A stretch of DNA of 44,070 nt from contig CAMCVW010000028.1 in NCBI GenBank assembly GCA_945881915.1, positions 1 through 44,070 of the forward strand, given 5' to 3'. A program made the translations under genes and the position numbers. Below the pieces are notes generated by a model that saw only the letters and a list, made by a program, of their open reading frames with translations, ran no database searches and was not told the DNA's origin. Of this stretch, positions 1 through 8,747 are shown one piece after another. Position 1 is the first letter of the stretch; every line of letters begins with the position of its first letter. Source of the stretch: Thermoflexus hugenholtzii JAD2. Lineage in GTDB: Bacteria; Chloroflexota; Chloroflexia; Chloroflexales; Roseiflexaceae.

Positions 1-1815
1 TCAGTACGATTTATCCGAGTCGGGGCATGGACATATAACAAAATTGGCGCTTCGTTGAACTTCCGCACCAACACAAACGCCGCTATGGCAATTTTGCATG
101 ACGCAGGTCTTGCCTATGCGCAGCAGGTGCAAAATAGCGACTTTGATGACTTCGATGCGGTTGCGTCAAGTGCCGATAAGGCGCTTGCCGACTTTCAATT
201 CTTCTACCTCGAGACACCGGATGTTGGTGTCGACAAAGCCCTACGCATGCAAGACATTGAAATTGCTTCACGGGCAATCATGAACGAGGACCTCTCGCAA
301 AAGTTCCAAATCATCATGGTCAATATCGGTCCTATAGACTGGTTCAAGGGCGTCTTTGTGCGCGTGGGCTACTGGGCCAATGAAGTCGATTTGCAGGCGA
401 CGTATCGTGAGACGTTAGAACAATTGCGGGCCAAGATGACGCGATTGGTAACTCCGAACTATCGAAATATTGTCGAAAAACTGCGTTACGAAGTCCAACC
501 AAATGCATCAATTGTCAGTTGGCAAGTAGAGCGCTTGGTCGAGCAGAAAGAGCCGAGCAAAGCGAAGTCCAAGCTCAGCTCGCTCAGTCCAAACCGCTAT
601 GACGAAGATTCCACAGCAGAGTATATCAAGTCACAAGATTTCATGACCAAATGGACCAAAATGTCGGACTTCCTGCAGGACTATGTCGGTATGCAGGACA
701 AACACGGCTATACATACGATTTCCGCGTTGGGCCTGAGGATCCGCAGTCATCGCTTGATATGGTCGCCTTCGATCAACAGATTGCTCCAAAATATTCCGC
801 TCAGTACATCAACAATGTATATCGGGCACATGACGTGCGTGCAATGGCAATCCGTTTGCTTGCAGGTGGTGGAACCGAGAAGAGTGTCATAGAACGACTC
901 TTCAATCAATGGAATGTAATGGTTCCAAGCATGTTCGATGGGAATAAGGCAGTCGATGCAAAGGTACGCGACAACATAAAATCATTTGTCGAAACCTTCG
1001 TCCTCGTTCGGATGCTCACGTCGGTCGTCGAAAAATCAGATGCACTCATCTCGGATGTTCGAGATTGGTTAGCGGTGATGGTCGACTTCATCAAAAAGCA
1101 ACAAGACGGAATGCCAGCACAGGCTCAGGTTGTTCTGACGAGCAGTGCAGAGCTCACTGATTTGCTCGACACCAAGACATGGATTGCGTCTATACACGAT
1201 ACACTCATTGGCAATCTCCAATCGCCAATGGTGGTCAATAACTTCAAGTCAGCGGTAGTCTGGGGCTCACGTGGACTCACGACGCATGGTTTGCGCCATG
1301 TGATGGGGATACCACAGCAAGCTTCCAGTCAACAAGTCGTTGCTGAACTGAATTCTCGAGCTGGGCGTTTAATGGTCGATAACAAGCCAGAAGAAGCCAA
1401 GTGGTGGCAGGGCCAGGTGTATAGCATCGGCGCCCCTGGGCAATTTGACTTCTCATACCGAGTATTGCCGCCACTACCGCCAGAAGAGTTGTTCGAGATA
1501 ACAGCTGCAAATGACGAATATGCGAAGAATCATGGTTTTGCACCAAACTACATTCAGGCTCCGAATGCCTTTACCGGGCTGAAAATTCTTTCGGTCGAAT
1601 GTGTTCGCAGTCAGCGACAGCTCGTGCCCATCATGTTGGCCCCGCTCCTCAATAGCCTGCAAATCAAAGACTCCGATCGGAACGTCGAGGGGTATATCCA
1701 GCGACTCGCAGGGTCTTCAATCGGTGAACCAATTTATCTCACCGTTGAAATGAATGAACAAATCGGCGGCGGTCGTGTTGACCTTCGCAAGTACTTCATC
1801 ACGGTGGGCGAGTAA
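1..1815 (+). CDS. Large protein of unknown family, 3' part only
   Basis: The reading frame is open from the first base, so the gene starts upstream of the window; 604 residues are visible. A TTG at 55 could serve as a start but has no ribosome binding site, so I treat the gene as 5'-truncated. No catalytic motif or membrane helix is evident. The protein is charged and mostly alpha-helical in the middle, and ends with a compact C-terminal motif, QIGGGRVDLRKYFITVGE. A decayed second copy of this C-terminus lies at 8231-8361. The next gene, a vWA protein, starts 21 bp downstream with a good AGGAG site, which indicates one operon. A speculative possibility is the C-terminal part of a bacterial tubulin-like (Tubulin_2 type) protein, since these are large and often sit near vWA genes. 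The diagnostic N-terminus is outside the window. Confidence 0.8.
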   Translation, partial: SVRFIRVGAWTYNKIGASLNFRTNTNAAMAILHDAGLAYAQQVQNSDFDDFDAVASSADKALADFQFFYLETPDVGVDKALRMQDIEIASRAIMNEDLSQKFQIIMVNIGPIDWFKGVFVRVGYWANEVDLQATYRETLEQLRAKMTRLVTPNYRNIVEKLRYEVQPNASIVSWQVERLVEQKEPSKAKSKLSSLSPNRYDEDSTAEYIKSQDFMTKWTKMSDFLQDYVGMQDKHGYTYDFRVGPEDPQSSLDMVAFDQQIAPKYSAQYINNVYRAHDVRAMAIRLLAGGGTEKSVIERLFNQWNVMVPSMFDGNKAVDAKVRDNIKSFVETFVLVRMLTSVVEKSDALISDVRDWLAVMVDFIKKQQDGMPAQAQVVLTSSAELTDLLDTKTWIASIHDTLIGNLQSPMVVNNFKSAVVWGSRGLTTHGLRHVMGIPQQASSQQVVAELNSRAGRLMVDNKPEEAKWWQGQVYSIGAPGQFDFSYRVLPPLPPEELFEITAANDEYAKNHGFAPNYIQAPNAFTGLKILSVECVRSQRQLVPIMLAPLLNSLQIKDSDRNVEGYIQRLAGSSIGEPIYLTVEMNEQIGGGRVDLRKYFITVGE

Positions 1816-1836
1816 TTAGCACCTAGGAGCAGTTGC

Positions 1837-3411
1837 ATGATTCGGTACATTTTCTTTTTGCTGTCTGTCGTTGCCGGATTCTTCTTGGCACAGTTCGTCG
1901 GCACACAGTTTCTTGTCAATATCATGGCCCAGTGCCAAGGCATGTTGCAGACCTTTACCATAGGGGCCGCAATCCTCGTGTTGGTCTTTGGGTTGTTCTT
2001 CATGCTACGAGAGATGTTCGGGCTTGATGATTCGCTCATTGGCATCGTGTTTTCCGTCGCCGGCGGTGCGGTTGCTACTGCAATTCTTCCTATTGTTTTG
2101 GTGCTCACTGTAGGGCAGCTTGCACCTGTCAAAGCAGTATTTTGCTTCGACTGTGCTCCGCCCAAAAAAGGGGCAGAACTCATCGAAAACGGTGATTTCG
2201 CAGGTGCTCGCGTGCTCCTCGAAAACTTTCTCAAGGATGAAGAGAAGCGACTCGATTCGATGCCAGCCCAGACTCCTGATGCCCTCAAGGAACAAGCGCA
2301 AGGTTGTGTCGGCGATGCCGAAATTCAGCTTGCCCAAGCGTATTTTGAGCTCGCAGCTGCTCCAATTAAGACACTACGGGATCTCCCTTCTCCCGGCACT
2401 GACGATGCAATCACGAGCTGCCAAGAGAAAGTCGCGGAAGCAGGCAAGCTGCTCGACGATGCAAAGAAACTCGCCGAAGAACATACGTTAACCTCATTAC
2501 TCAGCGCAATTGAAGTCCAATCGCAACGTCTCGACGAAGCAGCGCAAAAGTGTAAACCGAGTGTCCTAATTCGAACAGAACACGTCAAAGCATCGAAGGA
2601 AGCACTCACCTTTGATATCCGTTTACTGAAGAACCTCGAGTCAGGTGACACTCCCATCGAGGATGCCAGTGGCGATGTTATTGTACGCAATGACGATACA
2701 TCAATGGATGCTTTTGTCACTGAGCACAAACAAGACGAGCAAGTATGTATGCTGCTGTTGTCGGACTCATCCGGCTCCGTCGGCAAACAAGGTTTGGAGC
2801 AAGTCCGAGCGGCAGTAGACCAACTCAACGGATATCGCAAACCGGCAGATTACTACGGTTTGCTTGCATTCTCGGGCAAAGATTCAATCATTCCCGTTGA
2901 CATGACCAGTCTCGAGCCGATTGATATCGATCTGCTGAATATCAATGGTAAGAGTACATATATCTGGGACGCAGTCGATTCCGGTATACAGAGTATGAGT
3001 ACGTGTAAGCCCGAAATCACGCGCCGTACGTTGGTCCTCTTGACAGATGGCAAGGATAACGGAAGCGAGTTCATGGCCGACGCCGAAGAGGAATCCGCGA
3101 AGGCTACCGCACTACACACTGCAGCGACTGACAACAAAATCGATATCTGTGTTATCGCGGTGACTGCAGGGGCAAAGGAGAATAAAGATTCCTCCAAAGC
3201 ACTGTCAGAGCTTGCAACCGGCTGTGGTTTTCACTATGTCGATGATTTTGAAGGGCTAGCAGCGGAGTTCGCAGATATCTTCGGTGTTTCAGGGCATTAC
3301 TATAGCGTCTCGGTGCCCGCTGCAAAAGTCGGTCGCAAAGAAGATCTGCAGGTCTGCTATACGCCAACCGACGTATGTGCAGAAATTAAAATCCCCGAAT
3401 CCCAAGATTAG
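1837..3411 (+). CDS. Membrane-anchored von Willebrand factor A (vWA) domain protein
   Basis: The 524-residue protein has hydrophobic segments near residues 5-25, 40-57 and 68-92, then a helical, partly coiled-coil linker (about 110-240). A C-terminal vWA domain follows at roughly 303-500. The metal-binding MIDAS residues are intact: D310-S-S-G-S314, T374 (in GKSTYIWDA) and D404 (in LLTDGKD). vWA domains of this kind bind a divalent metal and mediate protein-protein contacts. Which side of the membrane the domain occupies cannot be decided from sequence. The start at 1837 has an AGGAG site about 8 bases upstream. It is the second gene of the operon that ends at the 7511 terminator, with 18 bp to the next gene. 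There is no neighbouring MoxR-type ATPase, so this is not the usual MoxR/vWA pair. Confidence 0.85.
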   Translation: MIRYIFFLLSVVAGFFLAQFVGTQFLVNIMAQCQGMLQTFTIGAAILVLVFGLFFMLREMFGLDDSLIGIVFSVAGGAVATAILPIVLVLTVGQLAPVKAVFCFDCAPPKKGAELIENGDFAGARVLLENFLKDEEKRLDSMPAQTPDALKEQAQGCVGDAEIQLAQAYFELAAAPIKTLRDLPSPGTDDAITSCQEKVAEAGKLLDDAKKLAEEHTLTSLLSAIEVQSQRLDEAAQKCKPSVLIRTEHVKASKEALTFDIRLLKNLESGDTPIEDASGDVIVRNDDTSMDAFVTEHKQDEQVCMLLLSDSSGSVGKQGLEQVRAAVDQLNGYRKPADYYGLLAFSGKDSIIPVDMTSLEPIDIDLLNINGKSTYIWDAVDSGIQSMSTCKPEITRRTLVLLTDGKDNGSEFMADAEEESAKATALHTAATDNKIDICVIAVTAGAKENKDSSKALSELATGCGFHYVDDFEGLAAEFADIFGVSGHYYSVSVPAAKVGRKEDLQVCYTPTDVCAEIKIPESQD

Positions 3412-3429
3412 TAGAGGTGACGGTGATAT

Positions 3430-5844
3430 ATGGCACAACCAACACTCATCCTGTGGGTAGACAGCGTTAACGCAAAAACGCACCAGGAAGAGCGCGTGCG
3501 TTTGCACGCGCTGACCACCGGGGTCACATCCCGCGCACATCGTCTCGTCGAGTCGAAACTCCTCGCTCAAGCAACAATTCGCCCCGAAAACGCAGAACTG
3601 ATTACCGATAGTCTTCCATCCAAAGGTTGGCTCTCGCCAGAACAGATTGTTATCTGGCAACTTTCGGGGCTCATTCCTGCCCAATATCAAGCTCGCGTCT
3701 GTGTGGTCTGTCTCGATCACGAATTAGAGCCAGCGACACTAGACCTTATCTATGCAACAGTGAACCGATATTATGCAGATTTGCAAATTCCCTTTGAGTT
3801 TTCACTGATCTGGTATAAAGCAGATTATGCCTGGACTAAGGGCTCCTGTGCGAATTATTTCCCACGGTATGCAGTCAGTGACAGAGTCACCGATTGGCAA
3901 AATGTCATCGAACATCTGGTTATCGCTTCAATAGATTCCGAGCTGAGTGGATTTATCGCACAGCAAGGTGATGCAGCGGTAGAAGTCGTCTGGTGTGGTG
4001 CGGCTGCGGTTGTTCTTGGGATGGACCTGGCACAACAGACGGTCCTCGAAAACATGTATCGACGCATGATCGAAATTCTGCGCGCCGACGATCTCACCCA
4101 AGAAGAGGTCGATGACTCGAAGCGTGTGGCTGCACAAAATCGCGTCTCCTACGCACGCGACATAATGAAGCTCATTCAAAAGCAAGTCAACGAAAACTTC
4201 GACTTTTCGGTCGAATATACCGTGGATGAGCAATCGGTTGCGCCTGTTGTGCTTGGGACTCCACCCACCCATTCACAAAAGACCAGAACAGCGGGGTTTG
4301 GCATACGCAAGGGTTCCGTACTCGGGAAAACACTCTTCCCAACGCGCGCAAACTGGTGGCTGGCTGGTGATGCAGACTTTTCGGCGACACAAATGCTCAT
4401 GGATCTGTTGCAAAAGGACAGTTCTGTCGAGGTTCACCCGAAGCAAGCAGATATTCTGCCTATGCTTCAGACAAACTTGATACGATTACATGATCGAGTA
4501 ACGGTCGCCGTTCGGGATTCATCGCAAAAGTCACTCGATTCCTTCTTTGCCCAAATCTTTCAACAGATTGAAACACAAAGTAGCTATGGCTTGCGGAATA
4601 TTCAACAGAGTTTGCAGGATTACATTCAGCAAATGGAAACGTCCCACTTGCTTACCTACAAAGGAAAACTCGTTGCAAGTTCCAAGGTAAGCACAACGTC
4701 CTTCTTCACGCAAATCTCTGAAGGAATCCATGCGGAACTGACTGACGGCATGAACCGGATCACCCGTCGCCGTCGCTCTGTATTCAGCCTACCAGGCTCG
4801 GTCATCCGTATGGCCTTGTTGATTCCGTTGTTAAATGGGATTTTTTCGATTGTTGGGCCATCGCAGTACCAAGATATCGCTGCATTTGTCATCCCGCTCA
4901 TCGTTCTCGGAACCGGGATGCTGAGTGCCATTGACTCATATCGCCAATATCATCTCTACGCCCGTCAGGTACGGAATCGTGTGATTGAGGACGTAATCGG
5001 GGGCGCAGTCATTGAAGTCATCGAATCGGTGTTCATTCGTGAACGCGATCGCGTGCTCTCGCACCTGCGGCACCTCAACAGCATCTACATCGATCTCATC
5101 GACTCGTATGATCATACGCACGCAGAGCAGGTAAAACCGAACGATATCATAACGTCGAATGCATGGATTCTGCAGCAAATTGACACCGTCTGGGGCGAAA
5201 CAAAAAAACTCGTGAACTCAGATGCAGATAATCTCGGGGATTGGGATTTGATCATCGGTGAAGAAGTTACCACGTATCAAATCGATGGCCAAACGCGCTT
5301 GAGCCTTCAATCTGCGACACAGGTTGAAGTGAACCGCGACGCTCGGGGCAAAGGGCTCTATCGCGGGAGTGTATTGCTTTTGCAGCAAGTTGCCGAACAA
5401 TTGCGCCGCAGACCTTTGACAAAGCAGAGTGTTGAAACTCGTATGCGTAACTTCTGCAGTCTGTATGTCAAACGGGTATTCGAAAATCCCATGAATAAGT
5501 TGCATTTGCTCTACGAAATCAACCGTTCAGCAAGTGTCGTAATGCCGTCCACGGGCACACGACTGAATCGGACCACAATGCTCGGTGAAGGAAAACATTG
5601 GGTGTGGCTCAACACTGCGGCAAATCAAAATGCGACGCCACGTGCTGATACCCCTGCATCTACCAAAAGTATGTCCGTCTTGTTAGTACCGTCTTTTCTC
5701 CAAGGATCGCTCGAGGGACGCTACGGGAAACCGAATCCGAATTGGATTGAACCAAGCGCAATTGTCCCCACATCAAAAGCGTTCGATGAAGAGATTATCC
5801 AGGTCCGCATGGACATCGATTTTGATGAAGTGAGCACAATATGA
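3430..5844 (+). CDS. 804-residue protein of unknown function with a central membrane hairpin
   Basis: I do not recognise this family. The first ~450 residues are soluble-looking. Residues 365-440 are helical and glutamine-rich, suggesting a coiled coil, and are followed by a basic patch (TRRRRS near 445-450). Two hydrophobic segments follow near 460-476 and 482-500, forming a hairpin. The C-terminal ~300 residues are again soluble, so both ends should lie on the same side, probably the cytoplasm. The start is preceded by AGAGGTGA. The stop codon overlaps the start of the next membrane protein in an ATGA arrangement (5841-5844), which implies translational coupling and perhaps a shared complex. 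Its length, the coiled coil and the hairpin suggest a scaffold, but that is inference. Confidence 0.75.
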   Translation: MAQPTLILWVDSVNAKTHQEERVRLHALTTGVTSRAHRLVESKLLAQATIRPENAELITDSLPSKGWLSPEQIVIWQLSGLIPAQYQARVCVVCLDHELEPATLDLIYATVNRYYADLQIPFEFSLIWYKADYAWTKGSCANYFPRYAVSDRVTDWQNVIEHLVIASIDSELSGFIAQQGDAAVEVVWCGAAAVVLGMDLAQQTVLENMYRRMIEILRADDLTQEEVDDSKRVAAQNRVSYARDIMKLIQKQVNENFDFSVEYTVDEQSVAPVVLGTPPTHSQKTRTAGFGIRKGSVLGKTLFPTRANWWLAGDADFSATQMLMDLLQKDSSVEVHPKQADILPMLQTNLIRLHDRVTVAVRDSSQKSLDSFFAQIFQQIETQSSYGLRNIQQSLQDYIQQMETSHLLTYKGKLVASSKVSTTSFFTQISEGIHAELTDGMNRITRRRRSVFSLPGSVIRMALLIPLLNGIFSIVGPSQYQDIAAFVIPLIVLGTGMLSAIDSYRQYHLYARQVRNRVIEDVIGGAVIEVIESVFIRERDRVLSHLRHLNSIYIDLIDSYDHTHAEQVKPNDIITSNAWILQQIDTVWGETKKLVNSDADNLGDWDLIIGEEVTTYQIDGQTRLSLQSATQVEVNRDARGKGLYRGSVLLLQQVAEQLRRRPLTKQSVETRMRNFCSLYVKRVFENPMNKLHLLYEINRSASVVMPSTGTRLNRTTMLGEGKHWVWLNTAANQNATPRADTPASTKSMSVLLVPSFLQGSLEGRYGKPNPNWIEPSAIVPTSKAFDEEIIQVRMDIDFDEVSTI

Positions 5845-6491
5845 TTTTGTTACTTCTTTTTCTCCTCAGTCTCTTTGTTTGGCTTGGTGCTCGCCTGTTT
5901 GAGGTACGCAATCACTGGACGGACATCGTTTCGCAGATCACGATTCCCATCGGAGGCGAATTGGAGAAATTCATCATCCCAGGAATCGGCCTCGTGATTT
6001 TTGTCGCTGTGGGGATTGGTATTTTGTATGTGACCAATCTCTTGTTGCAATCAATATATGCAGCTCTCGTGAGCCAAATTCATCTCAAAGATCAGACGCA
6101 GAAGCTACCCATACAACTCGTTGGTGCTTCTGTCCACACCGATGCAATGAACGAAAACATCGAACCGGTCGTCGCGTGGTTGCCGTTACGCCTCGCGAAG
6201 TGGGTCATCGGGTTCTTTGTCTACAAACTCATCCTCGCGCTGATTATTTTTGTGCTGGCTGTCGTCATTCCTATTATCGCGAATGCACTGGGTGCAGCCG
6301 AAACGGGGAGAATGATCGCCGAAATTCTCAAGGAAGTCTGTTTCACTATTTTGCGATATGCAATGAATGTCAATGGTATGGTTATCTTCGGTTACTCCAT
6401 TCTCGTTGTCTACGCATATTCACTCTATAAGATCGAGCGCATCTTTATCCGAGATTATGCAATTATGCAGAAGCAGATTGCCAACAGATAG
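5841..6491 (+). CDS. Small integral membrane protein, four predicted helices
   Basis: The 216-residue protein has about four strongly hydrophobic segments (near 1-20, 45-70, 118-150 and 165-195). They are separated by short polar stretches including a polar region at about 75-115. The family is not recognised and no transporter signature is visible. The start overlaps the stop of the preceding 804-residue gene by four bases. The SPFH-like gene starts 8 bp after its stop. Coupling on both sides suggests that it is the membrane platform for the operon's complex. Confidence 0.75.
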   Translation: MILLLLFLLSLFVWLGARLFEVRNHWTDIVSQITIPIGGELEKFIIPGIGLVIFVAVGIGILYVTNLLLQSIYAALVSQIHLKDQTQKLPIQLVGASVHTDAMNENIEPVVAWLPLRLAKWVIGFFVYKLILALIIFVLAVVIPIIANALGAAETGRMIAEILKEVCFTILRYAMNVNGMVIFGYSILVVYAYSLYKIERIFIRDYAIMQKQIANR

Positions 6492-6499
6492 GAGATTCA

Positions 6500-7498
6500 A
6501 TGTTTTCTGTATCGAACAGCAGCTTCAACGTGGTTGCAAAAGCAACAAATATTGGTGGTGAAGGTAGACCTGGCTATGCGGGACGAAAAATTGTCGTCGA
6601 GCCTGGTCAAATCTATGTGTTTATGACAGGCATTATGGACCAGAATGGCTTGCACGAAACCTATCGCGGCGGCGAGATTATCTATGTTTCCGACACCGCA
6701 GATATGAAGTCTCGCAAATTCGTTGCACTCAACGAACGTGCTGCGGAACTCACCATCGTTGGTGAACGCAATATCCTCGGTATCACCACGTCTTCTGACA
6801 AAGCAACCATCACGGTGCGCCTCTCGTTGACCGTGAAAGACCCAGTAAGACTGGCAACACTGTATAATTCTGCGTCTGATTTTGACAATGACCTTCGTGT
6901 GAAGGTCGAAAGTGCGGTCTTGTATTACATTGAAAACACTCTGGCCATTTGGAGTCAACCAGAGCACGAGCTCATCAACATCATCGCGACACGCATCAAC
7001 ACGCAGGTAGAAAACTACGGTTTGACGCTCCTGCATGCGAATACCTTGGTGCAACGTACGATGCCCAAAGCGCTCGACGCAGTGCAGGCAGAAGCACGTA
7101 TGGCGGATCTGCGCCTACTCGAAGCAATTGAGGCAAAAGAAAACGGCTCTGCAGCAGATGCGTTGCATGAGTTCGATAGCAAATTTGAACGAAGTATCTT
7201 TACATCACAGCGTATCGAAGAGTGGCTTGCGACTGCACAGGGAGGCAACAAATCAAACCATGGGAAGGCTTTCTTGCAACTCGTCGTTGCAAGTGCAACC
7301 ATGGGTGTCACTGGTGTCCCTGCAAGCGACGATTTGAACCTCAAACAGGCAGAGATGCTCAATTCCTTTATGCTCGAAGGCTTCCAGGCAGTGGCAATCT
7401 CAAAGTACATCAAGTCGCTACGCGGTGACCAAATAAACATCCCCAGCCAGGAGCAGATTCAAGATTCTGTTGAGGTTGTTATCAATAGCTTTGTGTGA
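6500..7498 (+). CDS. SPFH/band-7-like domain protein without a membrane anchor
   Basis: The 332-residue protein resembles SPFH (stomatin/prohibitin/flotillin) proteins. It has an N-terminal beta-rich part (about 15-110) with VEPGQIYVFMTG and GGEIIYVSDTADM. A segment of the type ATITVRLSLTVKDPVRLATLY follows, as in the band-7 core, and then a long alpha-helical part with alanine- and glutamate-rich helices (about 185-245). Band-7 proteins oligomerise into rings or cages, usually on membranes. Here the usual N-terminal hydrophobic anchor is missing, so recruitment by the neighbouring membrane proteins is plausible. GGAGA lies at a suitable distance before the start. It is the last gene before the strong terminator at 7511. 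The family call is from pattern recognition and is moderately sure. Confidence 0.7.
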   Translation: MFSVSNSSFNVVAKATNIGGEGRPGYAGRKIVVEPGQIYVFMTGIMDQNGLHETYRGGEIIYVSDTADMKSRKFVALNERAAELTIVGERNILGITTSSDKATITVRLSLTVKDPVRLATLYNSASDFDNDLRVKVESAVLYYIENTLAIWSQPEHELINIIATRINTQVENYGLTLLHANTLVQRTMPKALDAVQAEARMADLRLLEAIEAKENGSAADALHEFDSKFERSIFTSQRIEEWLATAQGGNKSNHGKAFLQLVVASATMGVTGVPASDDLNLKQAEMLNSFMLEGFQAVAISKYIKSLRGDQINIPSQEQIQDSVEVVINSFV

Positions 7499-7510
7499 TG
7501 CTCATACGAG

Positions 7511-7547
7511 AGCCACTGTCTGCAACATCGCAGACAGTGGCTTTTTT
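7511..7547 (+). terminator. Rho-independent terminator of the vWA/SPFH operon
   Basis: A perfect 12-bp inverted repeat (AGCCACTGTCTG / CAGACAGTGGCT, arms 7511-7522 and 7531-7542) with an 8-base loop is followed by a T run to 7546. It lies 12 bp after the last stop of the operon. Confidence 0.93.
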
Positions 7548-7578
7548 GTCGTGAGGTATTCCAGCTGTGTGCCTTGGA

Positions 7579-8172
7579 TTAGTCATTCACAATCACAATG
7601 TCGTAGTCACTCAAATAGAGGAAACACGCTTGCCCAATAGACATCACACTATGAATGTCCTTGTCACGTTTTTGGCCTTTTGACGCACCGTAGATAATAT
7701 TGTAAGACTGTGAGTAGTTACGCTCATCATTTGCCAAATTGTACGAAACTTCAATGTTGAAGTCACGTTTGTTTGTCCAAATTGCTTCGTTCGTTACAAC
7801 ATCCGTTATTGTGACACCTGGTTGTCGATTGATATATTCACGCAAAAATGGACCGACGTCGTCCGCAGTTTTGAGACTTTGGAATTCTTCATCGGTCATT
7901 GGATTTTTGCACACCGCCGAACGTAGTTTGGATTCAAGTTTTGTGACCGTTACCTTCTTGTCTTCGACTTCTCGATTCAGATCTGTCACATCACGCCCGA
8001 GGTCTTTGACCTTTGCTTCGAGGGTGACGACCGACACCTTGAGTACATTTGCAGCGTCGCGTAGCAGGGTATTATTGCCGACGAGATCATAAAGCCAAAA
8101 CACCAGGAACGCATTGACGAGAAAACTCGCGAAAATGATGAACCGTTTCAAGAACCGATAGCTGTTGCGCAT
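7579..8172 (-). CDS. Single-pass membrane protein with a coiled coil, unknown function
   Basis: From the start at 8172, chosen because AGAGGGA precedes it, the product is 197 residues. The frame extends upstream to 8238 but without a ribosome site. A short basic N-terminus (MRNSYRFLKR) leads into one hydrophobic helix (about residues 10-30). A heptad-like coiled coil rich in Val, Leu, Lys and Asp follows (about 35-80), and then a soluble C-terminal domain of about 110 residues. The topology is N-in with the coiled coil outside. The gene is convergent with the vWA/SPFH operon, sits between it and the relic of that operon's first gene, and may belong to the same locus. I do not recognise the family. 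Confidence 0.7.
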   Translation of the reverse strand: MRNSYRFLKRFIIFASFLVNAFLVFWLYDLVGNNTLLRDAANVLKVSVVTLEAKVKDLGRDVTDLNREVEDKKVTVTKLESKLRSAVCKNPMTDEEFQSLKTADDVGPFLREYINRQPGVTITDVVTNEAIWTNKRDFNIEVSYNLANDERNYSQSYNIIYGASKGQKRDKDIHSVMSIGQACFLYLSDYDIVIVND

Positions 8173-8230
8173 GTTGTTCCCTCTTACGTAAATTACTATG
8201 GGATTGTATCCTATCATATTTATGGATTGA

Positions 8231-8361
8231 TATGGCAATGATGTGATTTACGTCACCGTACTGATCTACCTCCCGATGCCCTACATTCCCGTATCACCGT
8301 TGGCAAAGTAGACCTGCGCAACTATATCTGCACCGTTGGGCCAGACCAGCCCGTTGTGTAA
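8231..8361 (+). pseudogene. Decayed 3' fragment of a paralogue of the first operon gene
   Basis: The plus strand reads NDVIYVTVLIYLP in one frame up to about 8275, then continues after a one-base shift as DALHSRITVGKVDLRNY and ICTVGPDQPVV, ending in TAA at 8359-8361. The gene at 1-1815 ends in EPIYLTV, then GGGRVDLRKYFITVGE. The shared VDLR(N/K)Y-x-x-TVG motif, the matching IY(V/L)TV segment and the stop just after it identify this as the C-terminal remnant of a related gene. An in-frame TGA at 8228-8230 closes it upstream, and the minus-strand gene begins 59 bp away. The match is seen in the sequence; the deletion or rearrangement history is inferred. Confidence 0.7.
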
Positions 8362-8443
8362 CCCCCCAATTCTCACACCTCTATCAGTTAAAAATGAATT
8401 AAATGAATCTAACCAAAACAGGGCGAAAAGCTCTGTTATTCTA

Positions 8444-8471
8444 TTGACAAATTTTTCACAATGTCTATACT
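8444..8471 (+). promoter_or_regulatory. Strong sigma70-type promoter upstream of the DoxX-like gene
   Basis: TTGACA (8444-8449) and TATACT (8466-8471) are separated by 16 bp. The -35 box is a perfect consensus and the -10 box matches five of six. Transcription would start near 8478, leaving about 270 nt of leader before the DoxX-like gene at 8748. Confidence 0.75.
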
Positions 8472-8477
8472 GACGGC

Positions 8478-8747
8478 AGTTGGGGGTAGCGCGATATGGA
8501 GTACTCACGACGCACCCCAACGAATCCTGCACAGGGGTGCAGGTGAATCACGTGGATGATGTTGCATAGAAAAGCAAAAATGCACGCCACAGTTGATTCC
8601 GGTGTCGTACCGTATGGACATGGTCATCTGCGCTGACGGGATTTGGCAATGCAGAATACTCCCGTTCCGCCCGATGCCCCAGCCTACGTGGTACGCATAA
8701 TTGTTCGCGAGTGTCTTCATATTCACGAACGCAGAAGGAGCCCCCGT
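8478..8747 (+). other. Long untranslated leader with a hairpin
   Basis: About 270 nt lie between the predicted transcription start and the gene. They contain a perfect 7-bp inverted repeat with a 4-base loop (CCTGCAC AGGG GTGCAGG, 8526-8543) but no T run after it. An upstream in-frame extension from 8643 exists but lacks a ribosome site. I recognise no known riboswitch class here. Confidence 0.4.

Noticed and set aside
55-57. TTG as the start of the first gene
   Set aside because: No ribosome site precedes it and the frame is open to base 1, so the gene more likely starts upstream of the window.
1837-7498. A MoxR/vWA or tellurite-resistance (Ter) locus
   Set aside because: There is no MoxR-type AAA ATPase and no TerD/TerC-like protein among the neighbours.
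8478-8747. Known riboswitch
   Set aside because: Only one simple hairpin is evident; no conserved aptamer core that I recognise.
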